From Kitagawia praeruptora (Eukaryota; Streptophyta; Magnoliopsida; Apiales; Apiaceae): DNA of 64,000 bases. The stretch spans positions 71,419,501 to 71,483,500 of the forward strand of contig CM075344.1 of assembly GCA_037693485.1 (NCBI GenBank), in the 5' to 3' direction. Under the pieces are notes generated by a model that had not been told where the DNA came from, did not search any database, and was given only the letters and a program-made list of their open reading frames with translations. Positions 9,648-21,295 of the stretch are shown here, piece by piece. Numbering within the stretch: position 1 is the first letter of the stretch; each line of letters opens with the position of its first letter. Both the position numbers and the translations under genes were made by a program.

Positions 9648-12134
9648 CTAACTTCCCTTGAAATCTATGGCACATACTCTCAACATGTCCTCGATGGTCT
9701 GGATGGTTCTCTCACTCTGTCCGTCTGTTTGGGGATGGTATGCCGTACTCATGTTTAACTTGGTCCCCACACAATCCTGAAAACTCTTCCAGAACCTGGA
9801 GTTGAACCTTGGGTCTCTATCTGATACAATGCTCACAGGAACCCCATGCCTGACCACAATCTCCTTTAAGTAAATATCCACCAGCTTGTCGACCGTGTAT
9901 CTCTCGTTGATTGGAAGAAAATGTGCTGACTTGGTCAATCTATCAATAATTACCCAAATGGCGTCATGATTAGTCTTGGTCCTTGGTAATCCGACCACAA
10001 AGTCCATCGCAATCTGTTCCCACTTCCACTCGGGTATTTCTAAGGGTTGCAACAATCCACTGGGCCTCTGGTGTTCGGCCTTCACTCTTTGACATGTCAA
10101 GCATTTACTTACCCACTCTGCTACGTCCTTCTTCATATTTGGCCACCAATAATACTCTTTCAAATCCCTATACATCTTGGTGCCTCCAGGGTGAATCGAA
10201 TACCTTGAACTTTGAGCCTCTTGCAAAATCTCGTCTTTTAATTCTTGAACGTTCGGGATCCATATCCTAGATGCGTACCTCATAATTCCATTCCCGTCCT
10301 TCTCGCACCTAATTTCCTCGCCAGTCAAAATTTTCTCCATCGAATTCTTTTCTTCTTCTATCTTCTTTTCCTGGCATAACTTAATATTTTCCAATAGCGG
10401 TGGTTGGACTTTTATTTCCATTAGACTCTCTTGGCCAACTCCCGGTAACCTCACCTCAATCTCCAGCCTCTCGAGGTCCTTGATCAATTCATCCACTGAC
10501 GTTATCATCTTAAGCTTCTCCTTTCGGCTAAGTGCATCGGCCACTACGTTGGCCTTCCCTGGGTGATAATGAATCTCGCAATCATAATCCTTGATTAGCT
10601 CTAACCATCTCCTCTGCCTCATGTTTAACTCTTTCTGAGTGAATATGTACTTTAAGCTCTTGTGATCCGTGTAGATTTCACACCTTTCTCCGTAAAGGTA
10701 ATGTCTCCAGATCTTCAGGGCGAAAACTATCGCTGCTAACTCCAAATCATGGGTGGGGTATCTTATCTCATATTCCTTAAGTTGTCTGGACGCATACGCA
10801 ATCACCTTACCGTGCTGCATAAGCACGCACCCTAAACCTTTATGGGATGCGTCGCTATAAATCACAAAATCTCCCTTATCATCGGGTAGGGCTAGTACTG
10901 GTGCTGTCACCAACCTCTTTTTCAACTCTTGAAAGCTCTCTTCGCATTTCTCAGTCCACACAAACTTCTCGGTCTTGCGAGTTAGCCGGGTTAAAGGGGC
11001 TGCTATCTTGGCAAAGTCTTGGACAAATCTCCTATAGTAGCCAGCCAACCCTATGAAACTTCTCACCTCTGTCGGAGTGGTTGGTCTCTCCCAATTTGAT
11101 ACAGCCTCTATTTTGGCTGGGTCCACTAGAATGCCTTGTTCGCTAATCACATGCCCCAAAAACTGAACTTCCTTCAACCAAAATTCACACTTCGAGAACT
11201 TAGCGTACAACTTTTCTTCTCTTAATGCTCCCAATACAATCCTCAAGTGCTCTGCATGTTCCTCTTTCGTCTTGGAATAAATCAAGATGTCATCGATGAA
11301 GACTATAACACACTTGTCCAGGTACTTCTTGAAGACTCGATTCATTAAGTCCATGAAAGTTGCGGGTGCATTCGTTAACCCAAACGACATTACTAAAAAC
11401 TCATAGTGTCCGTACCGGGTGCGAAAGGCCGTCTTTGGTATATCTTCTGGCTTAATCCTTAACTGGTGGTATCCGGTTCTCAAATCGATCTTGGAAAAAT
11501 AAACCGCGTCCTTTAGTTGGTCAAACAGGTCATCTATTCTGGGCAAAGGATACGTATTCTTTATGGTCACCTTATTCAACTCCCTGTAGTCTATGCATAA
11601 TCTCATACTGCCATCCTTCTTTTTCACGAATAGCACCGGGGCTCCCCACGGTGACACACTAGGTCTTATCATCCCTTTATCCAACAGCTCTTGCAATTGA
11701 GTGGCCAACTCTTTCATCTCCACTGGGGCTAGCCTATATGGGGCTTTTGAAATTGGGGCCGTGCCCGGAACTAAATCTATAGCGAACTCGATGTCTCTAT
11801 CAGGTGGTAGTCCTGGAAGATCATCCGGAAATACGTCCGCGAACTCATTAACAACTTGGATTTCCTGTAGGTTTGGCGCCTCCTTCTTGGTATCCTTTAC
11901 ATAGGCTAAATAGGCTTCGCATCCTTTACGTAACTGCTTTTTAGCTTGAATCATAGTCAGGAACTTTTGAGTTTGTCGTTTTCCACTAAACACTACTTCC
12001 TCATCCCCTGGCAGTCTTAAACTCACTTTCTTCTTCACACAATCAATCTGAGCTCCATGGGTTGTCAACCAATCCATACCTACTATTACGTCAAACTCTC
12101 CTAATTTAAAAGGTATTAAATCTACCCGAAAGTG
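9648..12134 (-). pseudogene. pol: element A pol: reverse transcriptase, RNase H, integrase
   Basis: Counting from the internal Met at 12077, reverse transcriptase spans about residues 110-290, with the catalytic Asp of SKIDLR (198) and FIDD at 260-263. RNase H follows, with candidate acidic residues in YSDAS (409), DLELAA (446), TDHKS (471) and VADALS (514). Integrase has an HHCC-like zinc domain with H629, C659 and C662, and the catalytic D692, D753 and E789 with D-x35-E spacing. The position of the first zinc-binding His appears to be Gln622. The frame is in phase with the gag-protease frame upstream, separated by a TGA at 12135-12137, and ends at a TAG at 9648-9650. The core is intact apart from those stops. 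Confidence 0.95.
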
Positions 12135-13652
12135 TCACCCTTCTATTTCTAGGTCGCAACCTGGACATACTTGGTTAACAGGAATAATTTCATGATTAGC
12201 TATCTCTACTAGCAGTCTGTCTCTCAGTGGTTCAGTCTTAAGGCCTAACTGACATACAAAATCTAGAGATATGAAAGACTTGGTAGCTCCCGAATCAAAT
12301 AAAACATTCGCATTAACTGAGTTGAGTAGTAGGGTACCTGCGATCACATCCGTGTTCCTCACGGCATCTTGCACAGTCATGTTAAAAGTTCTTGCAGTAG
12401 GGGGCCTGTTAGAAGCAGTTCCACTCACTCTTGACGCAACTGGCCCAGAGGACATACATTCCCTCATTCGGTACCCTGGTTTCCCACACTTGAAGCAATT
12501 ACCTCCGGCACTGGTGTTGTTACTAGTTACTCGACAGGTGTTAGCATAATGTCCTGTCAGCCCACACTTGAAGCACTTCACATCTTGCAGGTTACACACA
12601 CCCGCATGTTTCCTTCCACATTTATTGCATTCTGGGGGTGGGGCTCTGGGTGGGGTAGAGTAAGACGATCCCTGTGGTCGGCCGCTCTGGCCCATACTCC
12701 AACTTTCCGCTCTCTTGGTTCCAAAGTTTCCGCTGGGTTGGGACATTGTTCCTCGCTTAAATTTGCTCGGGAAGCTCCCTCCTGCAAAGTTTCCCTTTTG
12801 ACTGTCAAACTTCCTCTTCTTTCCTTCCCTCTCCTTCTGCATCTGTTCACCCCCAGCCTCAACGATCGATGCTTTCTGTACCAGGGTGGCATAGTCTGTC
12901 AGCTCAAGAACCGCCACACGATTCTGAATCCATTGCTTTAGCCCCAATTGAAACCTTCGGGCCCTCTTTACCTCAGAGTTCACATATTCCGGCACAAACC
13001 TTGACAGCTCAGTAAATCTTGCCTCATACTCGGCCACCGTCATGTTGCCTTGCTTTAGTTCCAAAAATTTCAGCTCCATTTGTGTTTCCATGAACCTAGG
13101 GAAATACTTTTCCAAGAACAACTCGCTAAACCTCTCCCAAGTCACCACACCTCTTCCCTCCAAATTCTTTTTAGCTTCCCACCAGTAGTTTGCCTCACCC
13201 TTCAGGAGATAGGTGGCGAAAACAGTTTTCTGCTCTTCAGCGACTCCTAGTATCTCAAAAGATTTTTCCATTTCTTTTAGCCAGGCTCTTGCCTCGACCG
13301 GGTCTGCAGTCCCCTTAAACTCCGGGGGTTTTAGGGATTTGAAATTCCGAAAGGCATTGGCATTCGCATTGTTGGGTGGTGGCTGAACCGGGGGACGGTC
13401 CAAGTTCTGCCTGAGTAGGTCCATGAATCATTCCATAGGGTCTCTCCTTGGATTTTCCACCTCTCGGGTGTCATCTTCAGCTTCCTCTTCATTATACTCA
13501 GAGTTATCAAACAAGTTATAGTCACTACCTTCATCCTCGTTCAGGTTCAAATCCTCTCTCTCACGATTTTGGTGGCCTCCCGACCCATGGTGGCTACCCT
13601 GGCCTTCAGAGTTGGCCGGGTGAGCTCGGGTGTTCATTCTTCTGGGTGGCAT
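12135..13652 (-). pseudogene. gag-pro: element A gag and aspartic protease
   Basis: The likely start is MPPRRMN at 13652. A TGA at 13428-13430 interrupts the frame after about 74 codons, and the same frame resumes with MDLLRQ at 13424. Counting from there, the capsid-like retrotransposon gag domain covers about residues 30-185 (NYWWEAKK, RFMETQ, YEARFTELS). Three zinc-knuckle-like motifs lie at 266-277, 284-297 and 310-323. The third has Tyr in place of the zinc-binding His. A protease DSGA active site is at 377-380 (FDSGATKSF). The frame closes with TGA at 12135-12137 but continues in phase into pol, so gag-pol was one polyprotein. Both stops fit C-to-T changes. Confidence 0.93.
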
Positions 13653-14414
13653 GATTCTGATAATAAGACAAAAATGGGTTAGGGTTTTCAAATTATTTAA
13701 CCGTATTTAGAGAAGTCAGGAACGTATTGTTCCTCCTTATACATGGTTAAAATTTCGAAACTCGCAGTGCCCTTATGATGGCGATAAACTGTAAAACCTT
13801 TTTAGGGGAAGTCGTTACGTGGTTCGAAAACATTTGTAGGAATTTCCAAAATTTCAAAACTTCGTAACTTGTAGAAATATTTTTAAAATTTTAAATAAAC
13901 TAAAACCTTTTTTTTTTTTGAAAGATTTATTTTAGAAAAAAAATTGTAGGAACATTTTTGGAAAATGTAGAGAACAATTTGAAATCGCATATCGTAAATT
14001 TGAAACAGCATGGTTGTATTTATGGCTTGTAGCAATTGTATAATCACAGTTGTATATCAAAACAGTAGAGCATGGCATCGGAAAGTAAAGCAGTTGAAAC
14101 AATATCAAGGAAACTGAAACTAAATAAGTACGGTACAAGGGTTGTCACAAAGTTTGGATGTTAGAGCCAAATACATAGTTCCGATGTCAGAGTCTAGCAA
14201 AAGTGGAACAAATACAAGTACATCATCCGAATAGTCAGGGCTACACAAAAGTAGGGCTACATCCGTACATACTATCCGAAGTCACATCTACATATCTGTA
14301 GGTCAGTCTACTCATCCACTGGTCAGAAAGGATGCCACTGCACAAGTCAACTATCCCGCAAAATCGACACACTAATGTCATCTGAACCTAGGGGACTGAG
14401 CTATCAGTAGCGCA
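13653..14414 (-). other. element A spacer between ORF1 and gag
   Basis: About 760 bp on the minus strand between the accessory ORF stop and the gag start. I see no conserved coding frame. It may hold leader or packaging signals, but none is recognisable. Confidence 0.5.
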
Positions 14415-15122
14415 TCACGGGGCCGCACCGCGACGGAGCAAGGTCCTCACTCGGGCAAATGCACGACGCACAACACGCCTAACATCCCTAGCCTGGATCA
14501 CTCCGCCCCCGCGGATCCCTAATCCGAGAATCCTCTCGCGACTCCTCCTCTCAATCCTGTGGAGTCGAGCTCTAGTCCTCCTAGCAACAGTAGTCCTCAT
14601 CTCAGCCTGAATCCTCAGTCGCGCCTCGCGCTCCTCCACTAGGGCTCGCCTCGCCTCCTTAAGTCTGGCCTCGGCAGAAAGTGAGTCTCGGGTCATGAAC
14701 TGCACGACATAGGCGTGCTCAGCGCCCGACACCGGGGGTAGGTCCAGTGGTGGGGGTGGCATAACAGGGGCAGGAGCAGGAGCAGGGGTAGGGTCACGCT
14801 CCTCCTCGCTAGAAGTATTCTCCTCGGAGTCATCATCAGAAGAAGTGGGGCTCAATGACTGTGGAGAGGGTGGGGGTGACACAACACGGTCCTCACCGGA
14901 TCGCACACTCTCCTCATCAGTGGCCACAGGGGAGGGGGTAACAGGCTCAGGCTCAACAAAGGGCTCCTCATCGGGATCCTCCTCCTCAGTGTCCTCTATC
15001 AGCTCAATCACAGGGTCGGTCTCAGAGTCAGCATCAGTATCCTCAACAGGGTCCTCAGTCTCTCTCAGTAGTGCCTCATCATGCTCCCTCTCATAGGCCT
15101 CAGGGTCTGGTATCTCCTCCAT
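14415..15122 (-). CDS. element A accessory ORF1, acidic then arginine-rich, 235 aa
   Basis: An uninterrupted ATG frame of 235 codons lies in the 5' leader between the primer site and gag, in sense orientation. Residues 1-110 are strongly acidic and Ser/Pro-rich (EDTEEEDPDEEP; SSDDDSEENTSSEEE). Residues about 110-130 are Ala/Pro-rich (PTPAPAPAPVMPPPPLDLPP). The C-terminal third is basic and helical-looking with many Arg (RRTRARLHRIERRSRERI; RRVVRRAFARVRTLLRR). It is clearly more GC-rich than the rest of the element. It has no stop, unlike gag-pol, and no catalytic motif that I recognise. Extra ORFs upstream of gag are known in Ogre/Tat elements; I do not know this one as a standard Tekay gene. 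A nucleic-acid-binding role is a guess from charge only. Confidence 0.6.
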   Translation of the reverse strand: MEEIPDPEAYEREHDEALLRETEDPVEDTDADSETDPVIELIEDTEEEDPDEEPFVEPEPVTPSPVATDEESVRSGEDRVVSPPPSPQSLSPTSSDDDSEENTSSEEERDPTPAPAPAPVMPPPPLDLPPVSGAEHAYVVQFMTRDSLSAEARLKEARRALVEEREARLRIQAEMRTTVARRTRARLHRIERRSRERILGLGIRGGGVIQARDVRRVVRRAFARVRTLLRRGAAP

Positions 15123-15337
15123 CTACACAAGGGAAATAAGGTGGGTTACTAACCATAAAGAAGGGTTTAAGGAGTAGTTCCCTCACGGGCCTTAGAAGTC
15201 AGGGCTATATCCGATAACCCGACTGTGAACTCGATGGGAGCTCTAGGTATTAATGGGATTATTATTAGTGTTATATTATTCGTATTATTATGGTTGCTTT
15301 CCTAAATTACTATCGTTTCTGAGATCTGTAACCTCCT

Positions 15338-15348
15338 CTCTGATACCA
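15338..15348 (-). promoter_or_regulatory. tRNA-iMet primer binding site of element A
   Basis: On the minus strand, TGGTATCAGAG lies 4 bp inside the 5' LTR. It is complementary to the 3' end of initiator tRNA-Met, the primer for minus-strand cDNA synthesis. Confidence 0.9.
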
Positions 15349-15352
15349 TTTC

Positions 15353-18300
15353 TGTGACGCCCCCAGATCCGGGGTCGGAGATCTAGGCGCTCACGGTCCA
15401 TTTTCCATTAATAACATACTTGTTCTTGCACATAATATAAATACACATCCATCGACCCCACAATAAACTCACACCGCACACACACACACACACAGGTTAG
15501 AGTCTCAGAAACGTCATACATTTGAATAAGCAAAAGTAAAAGTTTTAGAGTTATTACAGACCGAATTAAATAGCATTTATGCTACCAGCAACACTTCGAT
15601 ATGAAGCGAAGTTGACGGCTTGAAAGTTTGTTACGGTACACTGCCTTGCACAGGTCATACTTATAAATAAAACGTACTAACAAAAGTTGCCAACCAATCC
15701 GGCTAATGGGGCCTACCGGTGGAATCTCAACTGCAGCCTGGGGTCTAGTCACCTTCTTTCGAACAGTCTGACAGGTTCTTGCCATTTCTCTTAGCTGTTG
15801 TGTTTGTAAAATTTGAAAACAAGCAAGAGTGAGCAACTATAGCTCAGCAAGAATATATGTATAAGGTAAGCAATATAAAATTTCATATGTATAACAGTCA
15901 TTAAACTCGTTTGTATCAATCAGTTATAAAATCACTTGTCATTATTGGTAAATTTCAAAGGTGCACCAGTACGTGCCCTTGTTTTCAAAATAACCTTGCA
16001 GTTCTAGATACTGCATAAAGTCAACATCTTTTTCATCAAAGTAGGACACTATCGGCAACTGGCACATAGGCCTGAGATGCAGTGTCAAAGCATTTTTCCA
16101 AAGTGGAGGAATGGGACTTAAAGAAAACATAAAACCTGACAGGGATTGACGATGATCAGTCGCCACATCCGAGTCCAATAATCCGCGGGTCTTCTCTACC
16201 GGTAGAAGGATAGAAACTACATCCGTAACTATCCCCGGGTGAAAACTACATCCGTAATCACCCTCGATGAAAACTACATCCGTAATCATCCTTCGGCAAC
16301 ACCTAGGCCGGAATAATAATTGATGGACCACCTGGCTCACGGCCGCTTACACATCCCGGGAATCGTTCGTCAACGGTTCCCACACCTGCCAGAGTCCCTT
16401 TTTCTTTTTCTTTTAAAAACTTGATTTTGATTGAAAACAGAGTAATTGAGGTCTGACATCAATCGGCCGATGATTCTTGAAATCATACAAGAAGCAGAAC
16501 CTGACCGGGGGTTTTCGAAAATGTTTTGAGTTCGAAAAAGTTCGAGTTTGAAAGTGCTAAAGGTATCTTGGATTAGCTTTGTTTTTAAAATAGTGAACAA
16601 TGCTTAATAAATGATATTTTAAGATTTAATATTAATAATTAATAAAATAATTATTTAATAAAATAAACTTTTAATCCAACATAGGTATTTTGAGTATTTA
16701 CGAAGATATAAAATAATTACTTGAATATACGATACTTCCCGAATGACCCTTCGGGTTTTCGCAATCTAGATACGATATAATAATATACCGCTCCCCGGTC
16801 AATAGATATATACGGACCGCTACGACCTCTATTGCTAGAGTCGCTGTCCGAAGAAAACATTTCAATCTAAGTTCAAGGGGTACAAGCATATATGTACTTA
16901 TACAATCTCAATTGCATCAATACTTCGATAAACATAGCATAGCATTTGATATAATTGAAAACTACAAACACAACAGTGAAAGTCCTTGTATATGTATAAG
17001 TTTTGAAAAGTAAACTTGCCTTGGTTTGGTTGGGGTGGTCGAGCGTGCGGAGTGGAACGATCTATACATAAGCAATAACCGCTCGTTAGTACCTTAACAA
17101 TATCTCTTTAATTACGGGGTTTTAGGGGGTACGAAATTAACTTAATGACTTCGTCTTATGACACTCTAGCCCCACTATAGGTTCATGTCATCACTCGATT
17201 ACGCTCGTCACTTATTCGACTTAATTTAGTTACCACATTCGAACCATAACCATTACTCCTAGAATTATGCTCCACTAACGACTTTTTCCCTTGCGCGAAA
17301 TTTACTCTAGCATTTTTATAAAATTCAAAAATTCGTATTTTAATCCAATTCTTTTTGGGTAGCCTTCACCACTGTATTTACTAGCTTCTCTAATTTTTCC
17401 ATGGTCCCACATAAATTTTTAGGGGTTTAAACAAGGTTCACAAGGGGGTCACTTAGTGCAGTCCATAGTCCAGAAACACAATTCACTCCTCCGGCCATAA
17501 CTTAAAATCTACACATCACCTAGCCATGAACCTTACATTTCCAGAAACTACATTCAATTATCGTTCCAACAATATAAGGTAGGACATCAGGGGACAACAT
17601 TTGGGTGTTCAAAACCGTGTTACAAGGCAGGTCATTGCTCCTGGAAAAACTCAGCATGCACATACTACTTAGATCAACCATTTTCCACAATTCCACCATA
17701 CAACCAACACTTAATACACTTAAATCATGGTTCATAACACTCATGGAGACATATATATTATCCATAGTCATAAAAGTCATAATCTCAACATCAAAACTCA
17801 AGATCCATGCTATCCAATGCATATATAACCAAGATTAGCTCATAAATACATGGATCTACTACCAAACATTATAAATACTACATAACCAAGAGGGTTTGTG
17901 ATTTTATACCTTCTTGAGCACCTAGGGGCCTTGGATAAGCTTTTCACAACTCAACAACACCTTAGATGGTCTCCTACAACACTTATAATGCAAGATCTAA
18001 AGGAAAAACAAACTTGGTTACTATTCACCCAAGCTTTAACAATTTGTAACTTGAAATTGGGTGGATGAAATGGAGTGAAATTGCTAACATACCTTGTCTA
18101 GATGATGTAGATGACCTAGGAATTATGGTGTGAATTATGAGTGATGGGAAAGGGGGAAGAAGAAATTTTCTTCTTCGTTTTTTTGTCTTGGCCGAGAGTT
18201 CTTCAAGGGGGAGGGGGAGTGTTTGATTTTTTTTTTTGTGTTGGATGAATGATTGGGTTATGTGATTGGGTGATATGTATTAGTGTGTGTATAAGCATGG

Positions 18301-18846
18301 TACAACATAGGTATGGCTACTAGTACTTCTTGTCTCCTCCTTTTTGAAAAGCAAGTAACTAGGTACTATTCATCTTCCAATGGCTAACTAGTTTGCTTGA
18401 TTTCTAACTACTTGGTTGCATGGGCTTGCATGCAATACTACTCCTTGTATTATTATTCTTCCACCAATGCTTATTATTTAATCTTTAATTCGTATCGTAT
18501 CTTAATTAATCTCTCGTAATAATATTTTGTCGCGTAGAGATTTCCCCTATAATTCCTTAAGTACTAATTGTGTAAATTCCTCGAATGTCCATAATTCCTT
18601 AGCATAATTCTTAATAAATCTTTTAACACTCTAATCATTCTCAAATCCCAAGTTTTATAAATCTTACTAACAATAAGACTCTTGCCTTCACAATCTTCCT
18701 TTTTATCTTACATAGTGAATACAACAACACAGTTTCTCAGACAATCAATTCTATTAATCAACATGGATGACCAGAAAGGTTCCATATTGACATTGCCACA
18801 AGATATTAAATAAAATAAAATATTGCCAAAAATTAGGGTTCTTACA
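15353..18846 (-). repeat. element A 5' LTR (right copy)
   Basis: It is nearly identical to 5442-8930, with differences that are mostly single transitions and short length changes in CA, C or tttttc runs. It ends TTACA and is followed by the TSD cttgc at 18847-18851. It is next to the primer site, so it is the promoter-bearing LTR. Confidence 0.93.
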
Positions 18847-19418
18847 CTTGCCATGCTAGCATAGGTTCATAATTGTTTATCAATATGATTCGTAGTATGA
18901 GATGAGAATACTTATATTGCCCTGTGTGATCTTAATGGATAACTTGCTCTTCAACCGTTATGTTTTCAAATTCTATAGACATATAGGGTCTAAGCATAAT
19001 TGGTGTCTATTCATCTTCTATCTCTTTTGTGGATGTATGTTTAGTTTGGTATACGTATGCTGAGAGGTAGCGTGTACTTGTTTCGTGTTTTCCGATCAGA
19101 TATCATAACCAATGCATATAGTGATTAAAGGCGTCAGATCTAAGCGAAGTATTTAATGAAGTTAGGATCCCATGTTTATTCTCATATAAGTAATTCGATT
19201 TAATTCTCTTAGTTAATTAATTCTTAGTTTTATAATTTACATCTTAGTTTAATTTAGATAGTTAAAACCCATATTTGTTATTTGTCTTAGCAGTGAATCA
19301 AAGCCATACATTGTTGAATAGGTGCATTGACTGAATAGAACTATAACCAGATCTCTGTGGAACGAACTTGAATTATATTACTTGTGACCACGTATACTTG
19401 TGTGATATTGTGTTAACA

Positions 19419-19435
19419 ATAATAACAACAACAAC

Positions 19436-19502
<67 letters not shown>
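19419..19502. repeat. AAT/ATA microsatellite (right half)
   Basis: Continuation of the trinucleotide array, with some aac units at the start and about 25 repeats in all. Confidence 0.95.
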
Positions 19503-19503
<1 letters not shown>

Positions 19504-19830
19504 GGAATGAATATAAGAATCTTTGTTGGATTTGATATACATATTAGGTCATTAAATCACTAAAAATTCTTGTTTTATTATATTTATATGGAATAAAGTT
19601 GGACTTGTACTTATCTTGATTTTAATAATTAAATATTTATTTTCCTGCATTTCTCCACTTCAACCACCTAACTAAAGTTTGAATATTATAATATTAAAAT
19701 GTTAGGATGCAAATATAAGAAATGTTGATGGAGTTCACTTACGATAAAATGTTCTAAATCACTAAAATTCATTATTTTAATATTATTTGAAGGAATATGT
19801 AATGCTAAGACTTTGTTGGAGTTGCTCTAA

Positions 19831-20160
19831 CTTGACTTTAGGGGTTGAAATTACAGGAGTAGTACATAAAGTTTAATGATAAGCTCAACACAATTAACTT
19901 AGTTAAAAGTTAAAACAGATCAGTTTAGTTCTTAACAACTATGTTAAAGTCTCTGCAGTATATTTTGTGGTATTTGCCGATTGTTTAATATTAAATTGAT
20001 CACTGAAGTGAAGCCTATATATCATTTTACTCATTGATCTCAATGGGGTATCATTTGAATTATTAAAGTCATAATAAATATCAAATAGATAACTCTAAAT
20101 ATGTGTTCGAAAACTAAAAATAATCTTCTGTTAATTTTGCCTATTTTTCTTGAATGCTAC
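19831..20160. other. AT-rich spacer, nothing recognised
   Basis: No ORF, inverted repeat or paired repeat is visible between the TIR element and the LTR of element E. Confidence 0.4.
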
Positions 20161-20611
20161 TGTTAGTCACAGAGGCATGCCTGTATACATCTAAATAACA
20201 AGCCTAATTGTTTGTAATGCTTTGCATTACGTACATGACCTCTTAACTGAGGGAACCTCTAGTTGTAGAGTTTCTACTTGTTTAGTACTTGTAATAGGCA
20301 TCAATTCCTATCTGTGTAATTGTACTTAAAAGTCAGAGAATAATACTTGAAAGAAGTTCCAAGGTTCATGCTTCAAACTTGAAGAACAAGACTATCAAAT
20401 AATCACAGTTGGGATTTGAGAAATGAAGAATTTGCCTAAGTACCAATTCGAGAAGTTTGTTTGTTATATTCGAGAAGTCTAGCTTTCGAGAAGTCAGGGA
20501 TTCGATATCTCAAAAGACACTATTCGATATCTCTGAATACACTGTTCGATATCTCAGAGATTTGATATGTCTATTACTCTATTCGAGAACTCAGAAAGTC
20601 AATAAGTCAAA

Positions 20612-21137
20612 TGTTCGGCCGAATACACAATAATAATCAAGTTCGTATGAGAGAATAACAAGCAAAACACGTTTGAACAATTAAAAACTGTTTTGGAATT
20701 AAAAACTCCTCTCTCGGTGATGTAAAATATCACAGAGAGCTGCTTAGGTTACAATGAATGAAAATTCTTTACTCGACACCCTTCTAGGGTTATCCTAACT
20801 GTATTTATAAGTTATACAGCTGCTATACAATCGTAAATTGATACTCCTATAAATTAGCTATACAATTGATATCAATCACGATTGCTACACGTCTCCTTAG
20901 TCAACACAATCTCTTTGACAGCTATCCAATCTTTAAAGATATTGCTTCCATAATTATCTTCAAGAATTCTTTTAAACTCTGTTGTCCATAGACGCTTCCT
21001 CCAGACAGAGTTTAATAAACTCTGTCGAGCTTCCATCCGTCAGCATTTAACTAAACTCTGACCGCTTCGAGCTAAACTCTGATTTTTCACTGTAACACTT
21101 AAACACTGATTAATATTTACATCAATTATATCTAACA
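20612..21137 (-). repeat. element C 3' LTR (left copy), 526 bp
   Basis: It starts TGTTCGGCCG and ends ATATCTAACA. On the minus strand a TATAAATA box lies near 20802-20810. Several aaactctg/cagagttt motifs cluster in its 3' half (20949-21075). Confidence 0.92.
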
Positions 21138-21151
21138 ATCTCCCCCAACTT
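21138..21151 (-). promoter_or_regulatory. polypurine tract of element C
   Basis: On the minus strand, aagttgggggagat abuts the 3' LTR. It is the plus-strand primer. Confidence 0.85.
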
Positions 21152-21295
21152 GTTCATTAGCAAAAATGCACAAGTTAACAATAATTGATGATGTCAAAAC
21201 AAAATAGACAAATTCAGTGTTTAACAAATAATCAGAGTTTAAACTTCTACTTAAACAAAATCTACAAAAAGCAAGAAATTCTTACAGAGCATTAT

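Larger units (their letters stand above)
5442..18846 (-). mobile_element. Tekay-type Ty3/gypsy chromovirus (element A), near complete
   Basis: This is a complete LTR retrotransposon on the minus strand, 13.4 kb. It has LTRs of 3,489 and 3,494 bp, a tRNA-iMet primer site, a polypurine tract, an extra 5' ORF, and gag-protease-RT-RNase H-integrase-chromodomain in that order. The TSD is cttgc at 5437-5441 and 18847-18851. It interrupts the Athila LTR G, whose sequence rejoins exactly when A and one TSD copy are removed. I counted about 25 differences between the LTRs by eye (roughly 99% identity), so insertion is recent. Three in-frame stops break gag-pol. Integrase domain order, the chromodomain and the very large LTRs place it in the Tekay/Del lineage. 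Confidence 0.93.
4514..19418 (+). mobile_element. Athila-type solo LTR (element G), split by element A
   Basis: This LTR begins TGATAAGTGGATTTTATATC and ends GTTAACA. Its two parts (4514-5441 and 18852-19418) total about 1.5 kb. They align throughout with the LTR of element F at 49395-50943, for example cttaaattgatt, the TATA region gagcctatttaaacac, and catgctagcataggttcat. The flanks carry ataat on both sides, which fits a 5-bp TSD but is weak evidence inside an AAT microsatellite. No internal Athila sequence is attached, so it is a solo LTR left by recombination. Element A interrupts it after 5441. Confidence 0.8.
4239..19830. mobile_element. TIR element split by nested insertions
   Basis: The left end ttagagtaagtccaacaa (4239-4256) pairs as an inverted repeat with the right end ttgttggagttgctctaa (19813-19830), with two mismatches. 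With the nested LTR elements removed, the two parts sum to about 0.68 kb and are joined through an AAT microsatellite. The TIR resembles widespread plant MITEs with a TCCAACA core. No clear target duplication is visible, so the superfamily is not assigned. Confidence 0.5.

Noticed and set aside
14845..15096. Ser/Gly-rich ORF on the plus strand
   Set aside because: It is the antisense shadow of the acidic N-terminus of the accessory ORF of element A.
20161..20400. A separate host gene promoter next to the TIR element
   Set aside because: The TG start and the motif series continuing beyond the C insertion to a primer site at 49252 show that it is the LTR of E.
20440..20611. Possible CRISPR-like spaced repeats
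   Set aside because: The ttcga motifs are short, degenerate and irregularly spaced, and the context is a plant LTR.
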